Positions 7,312-14,026 are shown, counted from the first letter of the stretch. The stretch: 14,166 nucleotides of DNA from Candidatus Latescibacterota bacterium (GCA_016209865.1 JACQVL010000138.1:1-14166); one strand, 5' to 3'. Numbers and translations are program-made. Notes: generated by a model from the letters alone, not told the origin.

Positions 7312-7334
7312 GGGAGACAGCCTCACCCTATCCT
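7306..7334 (+). promoter_or_regulatory. Sigma-70 promoter for the PspC-domain gene
   Basis: TTGACA (7306-7311) is a perfect -35. After exactly 17 bases comes TATCCT (7329-7334), 4 of 6 matches to the -10. Initiation would fall near 7341, giving a leader of about 30 bases to the ATG at 7373. The -35 box lies in the right arm of the palindrome at 7280-7311. Confidence 0.72.
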
Positions 7335-7372
7335 TGAGACGTGACACTGTCCAGAGAATGGGAGGAATGTCG

Positions 7373-7582
7373 ATGAAACGACTGTACCGCTCGACACAAG
7401 ACAAGAAGATTGCAGGTATTTGTGGGGGATTGGGTGAGTACTTTGACCTCGACCCGACCCTCGTCCGTTTCCTGCTCGTCCTGGCCATCTTCATCACGGG
7501 GGGGTTGGTCATTCCGGCCTACCTCATCGGCATCTGGATCATTCCCAACGATTCAGAGAGAACCGAGGATGAATCGATCTAA
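7373..7582 (+). CDS. PspC-domain small membrane protein
   Basis: This 69-residue protein matches the PspC domain. It has the N-terminal signature KRLYRSTQDKKIAGICGGLG (2-21), then EYFDLDPTLVRF (22-33), then a hydrophobic stretch of about residues 32-57 and a short acidic tail. In the phage-shock system PspC is an inner-membrane partner that senses envelope stress; stand-alone short PspC proteins like this one are common and their roles are less clear. The start is the ATG at 7373, six bases after GGGAGGA. An ATG six bases earlier is too close to that site. The rhodanese gene follows 36 bases later, as in E. coli, where a rhodanese (PspE) belongs to the phage-shock operon. That parallel is suggestive only, because the rhodanese here is a different, two-domain type. 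Confidence 0.9.
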   Translation: MKRLYRSTQDKKIAGICGGLGEYFDLDPTLVRFLLVLAIFITGGLVIPAYLIGIWIIPNDSERTEDESI

Positions 7583-7618
7583 GCAGACGAGCAGACGACC
7601 TGACGAAGTGAGGCGCGT

Positions 7619-8464
7619 ATGAGCCAGCCCGAACCGGCATCTTCCGTTTCTTCGTTCCTGATCGAGCCCCTGGCACTGCTCGAACAACGGGAGACGCTGA
7701 ACCCTCTCGTCATCGACACGCGGCCGCCGGAGCCGTACGCCGCTGGTCATCTCCCCGGCGCGATCAACTGTAGTACGTACGACCAGTTCGTGAAGAGCAC
7801 CAGTCCGCTCGGCCTCAGTCGATTCCAACGGGAGATCGCTCAACTCTACGGCGCCGCGGGCGTCACGCCGTCCAGACCGGTCGTCGTGTACGAGGACCAG
7901 ACCGGGATGCGGGCGGCGCGTGAATTATGGATGCTGCAGTACCTCGGCCATCCGGACGTGCGCCTGCTCCACGGCGGGCTGAACGCCTGGCAGGAGGCGG
8001 GCGGGCCGGTCGAGACGGATGTCCCGACCGTGAAGCCTGGGACGTTCACGGTCACTTCACGTCCCGACCTCGTCATCGGGGTCAACGAGATTCTCGCCCG
8101 GTGCGAGTCCTCGGACACGACGATCTTGGACGTGCGCGCCCGGGACGAGTACACTGGCGACGGCGGGCCATCGTGCTGCGTCCGGCGGGGACGTATCCCC
8201 GGCGCGGTCTGGCTGGAATGGACGGAGTTTTTGAACGGCGAGACCGGACGGTTGAAACCGCCGGATGAAATCCTCCGGGTGTTGCGGGACCACGGGATCG
8301 ACCCGGCCCGCGAGATCGTGACGTACTGTCACCGCGGAGCGCGTTCGGCTAACGCGCACCTGGCCCTGCGGACCGCCGGATGCGCGAACGTGCGGAATTT
8401 CATCGGCTCCTGGCATGAGTGGGCCGCCCGCTCCGACCTGCCGATCGAGAGCGGCGGAGTGTGA
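7619..8464 (+). CDS. Two-domain rhodanese (thiosulfate / 3-mercaptopyruvate sulfurtransferase)
   Basis: This 281-residue protein has tandem rhodanese domains. The N-domain (about 15-130) carries VIDTRPPEPYAAGHLPGA (31-48) and HGGLNAW (118-124), but its active-loop position reads YEDQTGMRA (91-99) with no cysteine, so it is inactive, as usual. The C-domain (about 150-275) carries LDVRARDEYTG (170-180), RGRIPGAVWLEW (190-201) and the active loop CHRGARS, with C237 as the sulfur carrier. The enzyme moves sulfane sulfur from thiosulfate or mercaptopyruvate to cyanide, thiols or acceptor proteins. The CHRGARS loop differs from the CGSGVTA loop of mercaptopyruvate enzymes, so thiosulfate is somewhat more likely. 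The ATG follows a GTGAGG site by six bases. It probably shares the PspC gene's promoter. Confidence 0.92.
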   Translation: MSQPEPASSVSSFLIEPLALLEQRETLNPLVIDTRPPEPYAAGHLPGAINCSTYDQFVKSTSPLGLSRFQREIAQLYGAAGVTPSRPVVVYEDQTGMRAARELWMLQYLGHPDVRLLHGGLNAWQEAGGPVETDVPTVKPGTFTVTSRPDLVIGVNEILARCESSDTTILDVRARDEYTGDGGPSCCVRRGRIPGAVWLEWTEFLNGETGRLKPPDEILRVLRDHGIDPAREIVTYCHRGARSANAHLALRTAGCANVRNFIGSWHEWAARSDLPIESGGV

Positions 8465-8468
8465 GGAC

Positions 8469-8496
8469 GGTGGTCGGTGGTCAGTGATCGGTGGTC
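8469..8496. repeat. 7-base tandem repeat, four units
   Basis: GGTGGTC occurs at 8469-8475, 8476-8482 and 8490-8496, with AGTGATC (two changes) at 8483-8489. It starts four bases after the rhodanese stop codon. Nothing coding is apparent. It is the same unit length as the heptamer blocks at 1436-1528 and 7214-7241, though the sequence differs. Confidence 0.8.
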
Positions 8497-8525
8497 GGTT
8501 AGAAACGACCTCAACGGATTTTCGG

Positions 8526-8554
8526 TTGACGAGAGGGGTGCCGTGCTGTACATT
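8526..8554 (+). promoter_or_regulatory. Sigma-70 promoter upstream of the Uma2 gene
   Basis: TTGACG (8526-8531, 5 of 6) and TACATT (8549-8554, 4 of 6) are separated by exactly 17 bases, followed by A/T-rich TAAAAAG. Initiation near 8561 would give a leader of about 37 bases before the ATG at 8598. miaB could also be read from here. Confidence 0.65.
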
Positions 8555-8597
8555 AAAAAGCTGCCGGCGAGATGAGAGATTGCTGTGAGGTTCTCGT

Positions 8598-9149
8598 ATG
8601 ATTACGAAAACCCGTACTACCATCGAAGACCTCTATCACGTGCCTGAAAACGGCAAGGCTGAGATTGTCAATGGAGAACTCGTCCTGATGTCCCCGACAG
8701 GTGGTAGACCAGGTCGCGCAAGCGGGAAGGTTTATCGTAGTCTGGACGATTATGAACGCCGCACGGGCAGAGGCTATGCGTTTGGGGATAATGTTGGGTT
8801 CATCGTCGACTTGCCGAACCGTCAATCTTTCAGCCCCGATGCAGCCTTTTATACAGGCCAGATTGAAGGGATGAAGTTTCTCAAAGGGGCGCCGATCTTC
8901 GCCGTCGAAATCAGAAGCGAAAACGATTATGGCCCGGCTGCTGAGAAGGAGATCGCTGCCAAACGAGCCGACTACTTCGCGGCTGGAACTCTTGTGGTCT
9001 GGGATGTGGATTTGCTTGGGATAGATGTCATCAAAGTTTACCGTACAAATGATCCGAATAGCCCAACTATTCATCGCCGTGGCGAAATGGCTGAAGCGGA
9101 ACCAGCCTTGCCTGGCTGGCGAATGCCGGTGGATGATTTGTTTACCTGA
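8598..9149 (+). CDS. Uma2-family (DUF820) PD-(D/E)XK endonuclease-like protein
   Basis: This 183-residue protein fits the Uma2 family, a restriction-endonuclease-like fold of uncertain cellular role that is abundant in cyanobacteria and some other phyla, often in many copies. It shows AEIVNGELVLMSPTG (21-35), the metal-binding D81 in SFSPDAAFY, E104 in FAVEIRS, and K122 with Y126 in AKRADYFAAGTLVVWDVD. These are the expected positions of the D, E and K of the active site, so it looks intact. The ATG follows GTGAGG by seven bases and has its own promoter. GC is clearly lower than the neighbours: two sampled 60-base stretches give 53% and 47%, against 68% in a stretch of miaB. This points to recent transfer. 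The DNA target and whether it cuts in vivo are unknown. Confidence 0.87.
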   Translation: MITKTRTTIEDLYHVPENGKAEIVNGELVLMSPTGGRPGRASGKVYRSLDDYERRTGRGYAFGDNVGFIVDLPNRQSFSPDAAFYTGQIEGMKFLKGAPIFAVEIRSENDYGPAAEKEIAAKRADYFAAGTLVVWDVDLLGIDVIKVYRTNDPNSPTIHRRGEMAEAEPALPGWRMPVDDLFT

Positions 9150-9180
9150 CCCCACCGTTTCCTATACCTGAATTCGATCA

Positions 9181-10515
9181 ATGAATTTCCCAATCCGCAA
9201 TCGGTCTCAGGCGCTGTACGTCGAGACGTACGGCTGTCAGATGAACAAGTCCGACTCGGAGCTGATCGTCGGCCTGCTGACGCGCGACGGCTACCGGCTG
9301 GTCGATGACGTGAGCCGGGCGGACGTCATCTTAGTCAACACTTGCGCCATCCGGGAGCACGCGGAGACGCGCGTCCTCGGCCGCATGGCGGAGTTGAACC
9401 ATCTGAAAGCGTCCAACCCCGACCTCATCCTCGGCCTCTGCGGGTGCATGTCGCAGCACCTCGGCGAGAACATCCTGGACAAAGCGCCGTACATCGACCT
9501 GGTCGTCGGGCCGGACGGATACCGCCGGCTGCCGGAGATGATCCGCTCGCTCGACCAGAACCGGGAACCGGCCCTCAGCCTGGCCCTCGACAAGACGGAG
9601 CACTACCTCGCCCTCGACCCGGTCCGCGAGCCGGGCGTCAACGCCTGGGTGACGATCATGCGGGGGTGCGACAAATTCTGCACGTTCTGCATCGTCCCCT
9701 ACGTCCGTGGACGGGAGCGGAGCACCCCGCATCAGGAGATCCTCCGTCAGGTCGAACGTCTGGCCGCCGAAGGCTACCGGGAAGTGACCCTGCTCGGCCA
9801 GACGGTCAACGCCTACCAGGATGGGGCGATTGATTTTGCCGGTCTCTTGCAGATGGTCGCGGACGTTGACGGGATCGAGCGTGTCCGGTTCACCGCGCCG
9901 CACCCCAGCCACTTCTCCGACCGGCTGATCGATGTCATGGCGGATCACCCACGGGTCTGCAAACATGCCCATTTGCCGCTCCAGTCAGGCTCAACCCGCA
10001 TCCTGCGGGCGATGCGGCGGGACTACACCGCCGAGGAGTACGTAGCGCTCGTCTCGAACCTCCGGACGCGCATCCCCGGCCTGGCGCTGACGACGGACAT
10101 CATCGTCGGGTTCTGCGGAGAGTCGGAGGAGGACTTTCAGGCGACGTACGACCTGATGGCCGCCGTCCGGTTTGATTCCGCGTTCATGTTCAAATACTCC
10201 CCGCGGGAGGGCACGGCGGCGTACCGGAAGCTGGCGGACGACGTGCCGGAGGGCGAGAAGAGCCGCCGGCTGACCGCCATCATCGACCGGCAGAAGGCAA
10301 TCTCAGAGGAACGCAACCGGGCGTACATCGGCCGGATGGTGGAGGTGCTCGTCGAGGGCGAATCCAAACGGGACGCCGATCATCTGTTCGGCAAGACGGA
10401 CACGTTCAAGACGGTCGTGTTCCCGAAGACGGCGGGCGTGCGGGCGCAGACGCTCGTGCCCGTTCACATCGACCGGGCGACCGCGTTCACGTTGTTCGGG
10501 ACGAGCAGGCGTTGA
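9181..10515 (+). CDS. miaB: tRNA-2-methylthio-N6-dimethylallyladenosine synthase MiaB
   Basis: This 444-residue radical-SAM methylthiotransferase adds the 2-methylthio group to N6-isopentenyl-A37 of tRNAs that read codons starting with U. The N-terminal UPF0004 domain has ETYGCQMN (C19), NTCAIREHAE (C55) and LCGCM (C89), which bind the auxiliary 4Fe-4S cluster. The radical-SAM domain has C163-x3-C167-x2-C170 in RGCDKFCTFCIVPYVRGRE. The C-terminal region from about 380 is the TRAM domain that binds tRNA. VNTCAIRE and the length support MiaB over MtaB or RimO. An in-frame TGA at 9169 limits the start to the ATG at 9181, but no Shine-Dalgarno sequence precedes it. That fits readthrough from the Uma2 gene 31 bases upstream or a weak leader. 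No other tRNA-modification gene is nearby. Confidence 0.96.
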   Translation: MNFPIRNRSQALYVETYGCQMNKSDSELIVGLLTRDGYRLVDDVSRADVILVNTCAIREHAETRVLGRMAELNHLKASNPDLILGLCGCMSQHLGENILDKAPYIDLVVGPDGYRRLPEMIRSLDQNREPALSLALDKTEHYLALDPVREPGVNAWVTIMRGCDKFCTFCIVPYVRGRERSTPHQEILRQVERLAAEGYREVTLLGQTVNAYQDGAIDFAGLLQMVADVDGIERVRFTAPHPSHFSDRLIDVMADHPRVCKHAHLPLQSGSTRILRAMRRDYTAEEYVALVSNLRTRIPGLALTTDIIVGFCGESEEDFQATYDLMAAVRFDSAFMFKYSPREGTAAYRKLADDVPEGEKSRRLTAIIDRQKAISEERNRAYIGRMVEVLVEGESKRDADHLFGKTDTFKTVVFPKTAGVRAQTLVPVHIDRATAFTLFGTSRR

Positions 10516-10581
10516 GCCTGCTGGCAGTGTTTCCATCGTGTACCATCCATCATTCATCTCACTTCGTGAAAGGAGTCAAGC

Positions 10582-11229
10582 ATGGCGGCAAAGCCTACGA
10601 AGAAATCGGCCCCCTCGAAACCTCATGCAACCGGCAAAGTCAGGGCCGGGGATGTGACGCAGCGCGTCGGTGTCGAACAGATCGCGTCCCGTGGAGTCAA
10701 CGTTCCCCGGTTGCTCGACAAGCTGATCGACGCGGCTGGGGCGGAGTTCACGACGTACTACTACTACACGCTCCTGCGGATGTACTTAGCCGGTCATGAG
10801 GACTACAAGGAGATCTGCGAGGACGCCCGGCTGGAGGATCGTGCGCATTTCGAGTTGATTACGCCGCGCATCTATGAATTGGGCGGGTCGATCCCCCGAG
10901 ACATCCGCACGTTCGCGGATCGTGCGGGCTGCCCGGATGCGTACCTGCCGGACAACCCGACGCCGACGAACATCCTGACGGTGTTGCTGGAGGCGGAGCG
11001 GTGCGCGATCCGGACGTGGAGCGAAGTCTGCGACCTGACGTTCGGGAAGGACCCGCGCACGTACGACATGGCGGCGCGGATTCTGAACGAGGAAGTCGAG
11101 CATGAGGCATGGTTCATCGAGTTGCTGAGCGCGGAGCGCGACGGCGCCGTCCGTCCGTCCGGCCACTTCCGCCGCGGGTCCCCTGGGGAAGCGCCGTACA
11201 GCAAGAACGCCGGCTTCTACAACCCGTAG
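10582..11229 (+). CDS. Dps-like ferritin-fold protein (DPSL type)
   Basis: This 215-residue protein has a four-helix ferritin-like fold. Probable metal ligands, in order, are E55 ([14 protein letters not shown]), E85 and H89 ([12 protein letters not shown]), E137 or E139 ([12 protein letters not shown]), and the [12 protein letters not shown] stretch (167-178) with E171, E173 and H174. The pattern, with RIYELGG after the second helix, fits the Dps-like proteins known from archaea and some bacteria better than classic Dps. Such cages oxidise iron with peroxide and store it, protecting DNA. The lysine-rich N-terminal tail (residues 4-20) could bind DNA. Cysteines C117, C141 and C150 recall the cysteine pair near the metal centre of DPSL proteins, but equivalence is not shown. 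AAGGAG lies six bases before the ATG. The ferredoxin gene begins two bases after the stop. Confidence 0.85.
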   Translation: MAAKPTKKSAPSKPHATGKVRAGDVTQRVGVEQIASRGVNVPRLLDKLIDAAGAEFTTYYYYTLLRMYLAGHEDYKEICEDARLEDRAHFELITPRIYELGGSIPRDIRTFADRAGCPDAYLPDNPTPTNILTVLLEAERCAIRTWSEVCDLTFGKDPRTYDMAARILNEEVEHEAWFIELLSAERDGAVRPSGHFRRGSPGEAPYSKNAGFYNP

Positions 11230-11231
11230 CT

Positions 11232-11567
11232 GTGGCAGAGTACGACGTTACCCTCATCACGCCAGATGGAGAGACTTTCCATCTGCGAGTTGATGAACCG
11301 GACTACCTGCTCGACGCGGCCCGACGTGCGGGGATTACGCTGCCTTCGATGTGCCTGCAAGGGTGGTGTCTGACCTGCGCGAGCCGGATCGTCGAGGGCC
11401 AGGTAGACCAGTCAGAAGCAGTGCGGTTCTACGAGGAGGACGAGGCCGCGGGCTTTGTCCTCCTCTGTAGCGCCCATCCACGGTCGAATCTCACGATTCT
11501 CACCCATCAGCGGGTCGCCATGCGAGACCACCGTCTGGCTCACGACCTGCCCGCTCCACGGGGCTGA
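11232..11567 (+). CDS. Plant-type [2Fe-2S] ferredoxin
   Basis: This 111-residue protein has the classical cluster motif C41-x4-C46-x2-C49-x29-C79 (CLQGWCLTC and LLCSAH). It opens with YDVTLITPDGETFHLRV, the usual first beta-hairpin of plant and cyanobacterial ferredoxins, and has the LLDAARRAGITLP helix before the cluster loop. It carries single electrons in the cytoplasm. It has a 32-residue tail after the last cysteine (THQRVAMRDHRLAHDLPAPRG at the end), longer than in photosynthetic ferredoxins. The start is GTG at 11232, two bases after the ferritin stop and without its own ribosome site, so translation is probably coupled to the ferritin. That suggests it may reduce stored ferric iron for release, as Bfd does for bacterioferritin. 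Bfd is an unrelated ferredoxin, so this would be a convergent arrangement. Confidence 0.93.
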   Translation: MAEYDVTLITPDGETFHLRVDEPDYLLDAARRAGITLPSMCLQGWCLTCASRIVEGQVDQSEAVRFYEEDEAAGFVLLCSAHPRSNLTILTHQRVAMRDHRLAHDLPAPRG

Positions 11568-11581
11568 CCCTGGGGGCGACC

Positions 11582-12019
11582 GTGGCCGATTTCGATGTCT
11601 CCGCTCTTGTCCAGGGGACAGGGTTTCCCGGCAGCGGTCTCCTCTGCGCGCGCGCCCTGCCCTTCCTGGCCGTCGCGCCCGACCTGGCCGGCCCCGTCAT
11701 CCCCAAAGGCCGGCTCGGTCATCACGACCAGGCCATCTCACGGAACGGCCGTGTCCTCATCCTCAGCGACACCGCGATGAGTGAATTCCCCGGTCTGCTG
11801 TCTCTGTGTACCCTGCAGACCTGGCGGAAGACGATCTTGCCCGGCAGCCCTCCTGAGGTCTGGGGCATCATCCTGCGCGTCCTCACCCGGTTCTCGCAGA
11901 CGCTCCCTGACTATCCACGGATGGAGCGGACGGCCGTGACCCGCGCGCACGACCCGCACGCATGGCTGAGCCTCGACCTCGGAGCACGGGCGTTTCTGGT
12001 GTTCGAGAGAAGGGGGTGA
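11582..12019 (+). CDS. Hypothetical protein of unknown family
   Basis: This 145-residue frame starts with GTG at 11582, preceded by GGGGGC five bases away, and ends five bases before the alcohol dehydrogenase ATG. Third codon positions are strongly G/C, like the neighbours, so it is very likely a true gene. I do not recognise it. Visible features are a small glycine- and leucine-rich N-half (GTGFPGSGLLCARALPFLAV), one RNGRVLILSDTAMSEFPGLL stretch that could be a beta-strand followed by a helix, a basic-aromatic middle (TWRK, VWGIILRVLTRF), and two cysteines, C22 and C76. There is no signal peptide or clear membrane span. Its place between a ferredoxin and a dehydrogenase, with gaps of 14 and 5 bases, suggests a shared operon and perhaps a redox-linked job. 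Confidence 0.7.
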   Translation: MADFDVSALVQGTGFPGSGLLCARALPFLAVAPDLAGPVIPKGRLGHHDQAISRNGRVLILSDTAMSEFPGLLSLCTLQTWRKTILPGSPPEVWGIILRVLTRFSQTLPDYPRMERTAVTRAHDPHAWLSLDLGARAFLVFERRG

Positions 12020-12024
12020 TTCCC

Positions 12025-13149
12025 ATGTCACGAATCGGTCATGCGGCAATCCTTGACCAGGTCAAGGGAACGTTCACCGTCAGTGAAGCGCCCGTGCCCG
12101 ACCCGAAACCTGGCGAGGTGCTCGTCCGGCAGACGATGTGCGGGGTGTGCGGGACGGACGTGCACATGTACCACGGCCATTTTCCGGGGACACGGTTCCC
12201 GATCGTGTTGGGACACGAAATCTTGGGTCAGGTCGAACGCCTCGGCGACGGCGTCTCCACCGACTCGATGGGCGAGCCGGTGGCGGAAGGGGACACGATC
12301 GCCATTATTCCCGGCGTCAACTGCGGGTTGTGTTATTTCTGCGCGGTCATGAAAGAGCCGGGACTCTGCACGCGGGGCACGGCGTATGGCTTTCGGCCGT
12401 CCATAGACCAGCGGCCGCATTTTCAGGGGGGATTCTCGCAGTACGTCCTCGTGAACCATCCCCGGTCGACCTTCCTCAAGATGCACGTCACCCCGGAGAT
12501 CGGAGTCCTGCTCGAACCGTTCACCGTCGGTCTCCATTTCGCCGACCGGGCGAACATCCGCATCGGGGCGACGGTCGTCATCCAGGGGGCCGGGGCGATC
12601 GGCATCTTCAGCTTAGCCGCCGCGCGCGAAGCGGGCGCGCACAAGACGATCGTCGTCGGCGCTCCCGCGTCCCGGCTCGATTTAGCAAAAGCGTTCGGCG
12701 CGGACGTGACGATCAACATCGAAGACATCACCGACCCCGCCGAACGGATCAAGCTGGTGCAGTCCGAAACACCAGGCGGGTATGGGGCGGACGTCGTCTT
12801 CGAGTGCACGGGCGTTCCCAAAGCCATCCCGGAGGGGCTGGAGATGCTCCGCCGGGGCGGGACGTACGTCGAGGGCGGCCATTTCACGAACGCGGGGGAT
12901 ATCACCCTCAACCCGTTCGCTGATTTCGTCCGGAAGCACATCACCTTGGTCGGCGTCTGGGGGAGTTCGATCTCCCACTTCGTCCGCGGCCGGCCGATCC
13001 TCGAATCCGGCCGGTACCCCTTCGAGCAGATGGTCTCCCACCGGCTGCCCCTTGATCGCCTCGGAGAGGCGGTCAACGCCATCTCGACGAACTACCGCCT
13101 GGACGGCGTCGAAGTGCGGAAGATCGCAGTCGTGGCGAATGAGAGTTAA
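12025..13149 (+). CDS. Zinc-dependent medium-chain alcohol dehydrogenase (MDR family)
   Basis: This 374-residue NAD(P)-dependent dehydrogenase has both zinc sites. The catalytic zinc ligands are C42 in CGVCGTD and H64-E65 in LGHEILG. The structural site is C100-x2-C103-x2-C106-x8-C115. The Rossmann motif is GAGAIG (188-193) in VVIQGAGAIGIFSLA, followed by GADVVFECTG. The length and the structural site match sorbitol/threonine/glutathione-independent formaldehyde-type dehydrogenases; the substrate cannot be fixed. The start is the ATG at 12025, about eight bases after a GGGGG run (AAGGGGGTGA). An earlier in-frame start at 11962 would overlap the preceding gene. It closes the compact ferritin-ferredoxin-unknown run and is followed by the inverted repeat at 13153 and then a sugar-isomerase-like gene, which hints at polyol or sugar metabolism. 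Confidence 0.92.
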   Translation: MSRIGHAAILDQVKGTFTVSEAPVPDPKPGEVLVRQTMCGVCGTDVHMYHGHFPGTRFPIVLGHEILGQVERLGDGVSTDSMGEPVAEGDTIAIIPGVNCGLCYFCAVMKEPGLCTRGTAYGFRPSIDQRPHFQGGFSQYVLVNHPRSTFLKMHVTPEIGVLLEPFTVGLHFADRANIRIGATVVIQGAGAIGIFSLAAAREAGAHKTIVVGAPASRLDLAKAFGADVTINIEDITDPAERIKLVQSETPGGYGADVVFECTGVPKAIPEGLEMLRRGGTYVEGGHFTNAGDITLNPFADFVRKHITLVGVWGSSISHFVRGRPILESGRYPFEQMVSHRLPLDRLGEAVNAISTNYRLDGVEVRKIAVVANES

Positions 13150-13152
13150 TCG

Positions 13153-13243
13153 TTTTCACCACAAAGACACAAAGGACACCAAGAAAGAGTATCAAATCAT
13201 TGTGATTTTCTTTGTGCTCTTTGTGTCTTTGTGGTGAGAAAAT
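13153..13243. repeat. Long inverted repeat, copy 3 of family A (diverged)
   Basis: The arms are TTTTCACCACAAAGACAC (from 13153) and GTGTCTTTGTGGTGAGAAAA (to 13242), around an A/T-rich centre. The right arm CTTTGTGCTCTTTGTGTC is identical to that in copy 1 (577-682) and in the same orientation. The left arm and centre have drifted, and the ACTCTGCAAGACTC flank of copies 1 and 2 is absent. It starts three bases after the dehydrogenase stop and could act as an RNA hairpin separating it from the next gene. Confidence 0.88.
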
Positions 13244-13267
13244 GTTTTAAATTCTCAGGAGGCCTCC

Positions 13268-14026
13268 ATGCCCTTCAAGTTCGCGTACAGCAGCCTGTGG
13301 TGGCAGACGCCCGACCTGGAAGTCGTCCTGCGACAGATGAAAGAAGCCGGATGGGCGGGATGGGAGGTCCGCCAGTCGCTCGACTGGTTAGGCTCGGCGA
13401 AGCGGGTCAAGACGATCTCCGACCGGGCCGGCGTGCCCGTCGCCGTGGTGTGCGGGACGGGCATCGCGCTCGACGGCAACACGGAGATGAAAGAGCGCAA
13501 CAAACGGCGGATCGACTTCGCCGCCGAGGTCGGCGCGGACACGTTCATGTTCATGGGCGCGGGCCGGCCGCGTGGCCGGCCGACGAGCGACGCGGAGATC
13601 AACGCCCTGGCGGAGCTGTCGGACGAATTCGCGGAGTACGCCGCCCAGTATCGCCTGGACGTTTGCTATCACATCCACACGAGCACGACGATCGACTCGC
13701 GCGAGGAATGGGAAAAACTGATGCGGGCGATGAAGAAATCCCAGCTTTGCATCGACGTGTCCCATTCAGCGTTCTGGGGGTATGACCCTGCGCGAGCCAT
13801 CCGTGACTTCCGCGACCGGCTCGTCTACGTCCACCTGCAGGACTACAAGGGGTATCGGTTTGTCGAGTTAGGCGAGGGTGGGTTGCTCGATTTTGCGGCG
13901 GTGATGCGGACGCTGGAGGAGATCGGCTACAATCGGTGGATCACGGTGTGTCCCAGCTCGACCGACCTCCCGGACGACGAGAAGATGCGGCGCGACCGGG
14001 CGTATTTGCGGAGGTTGGGGTATTAG
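13268..14026 (+). CDS. Sugar phosphate isomerase/epimerase-like TIM-barrel protein
   Basis: This 252-residue protein fits the xylose-isomerase-like TIM-barrel family (AP endonuclease 2 superfamily). Landmarks are E33 in GWEVRQS, YHIHTST (H135, H137), IDVSHSAFWGYDP (D163, H166) and YVHLQDYKG (H189, D192). The YHIH signature resembles IolE, the inosose dehydratase group, more than epimerases, which have a glutamate there. The usual fourth metal ligand, a glutamate at the end of the last strand (WxxVE), is replaced by C228 in RWITVCPSSTD. The protein may therefore bind metal differently or have an altered activity. The ATG at 13268 follows AGGAGG by five bases, so it is translated independently. 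It lies after the alcohol dehydrogenase, which would suit a sugar or inositol catabolic pair. Confidence 0.85.
   Translation: MPFKFAYSSLWWQTPDLEVVLRQMKEAGWAGWEVRQSLDWLGSAKRVKTISDRAGVPVAVVCGTGIALDGNTEMKERNKRRIDFAAEVGADTFMFMGAGRPRGRPTSDAEINALAELSDEFAEYAAQYRLDVCYHIHTSTTIDSREEWEKLMRAMKKSQLCIDVSHSAFWGYDPARAIRDFRDRLVYVHLQDYKGYRFVELGEGGLLDFAAVMRTLEEIGYNRWITVCPSSTDLPDDEKMRRDRAYLRRLGY

Noticed and set aside
12138-12923. Plus-strand open frame of 261 codons
   Set aside because: It is an alternative frame of the zinc alcohol dehydrogenase gene, whose zinc and Rossmann motifs prove the other frame.
577-13243. Repeated units as a CRISPR array
   Set aside because: The copies are thousands of bases apart, each is an inverted repeat, and there are no regular spacers or cas genes.
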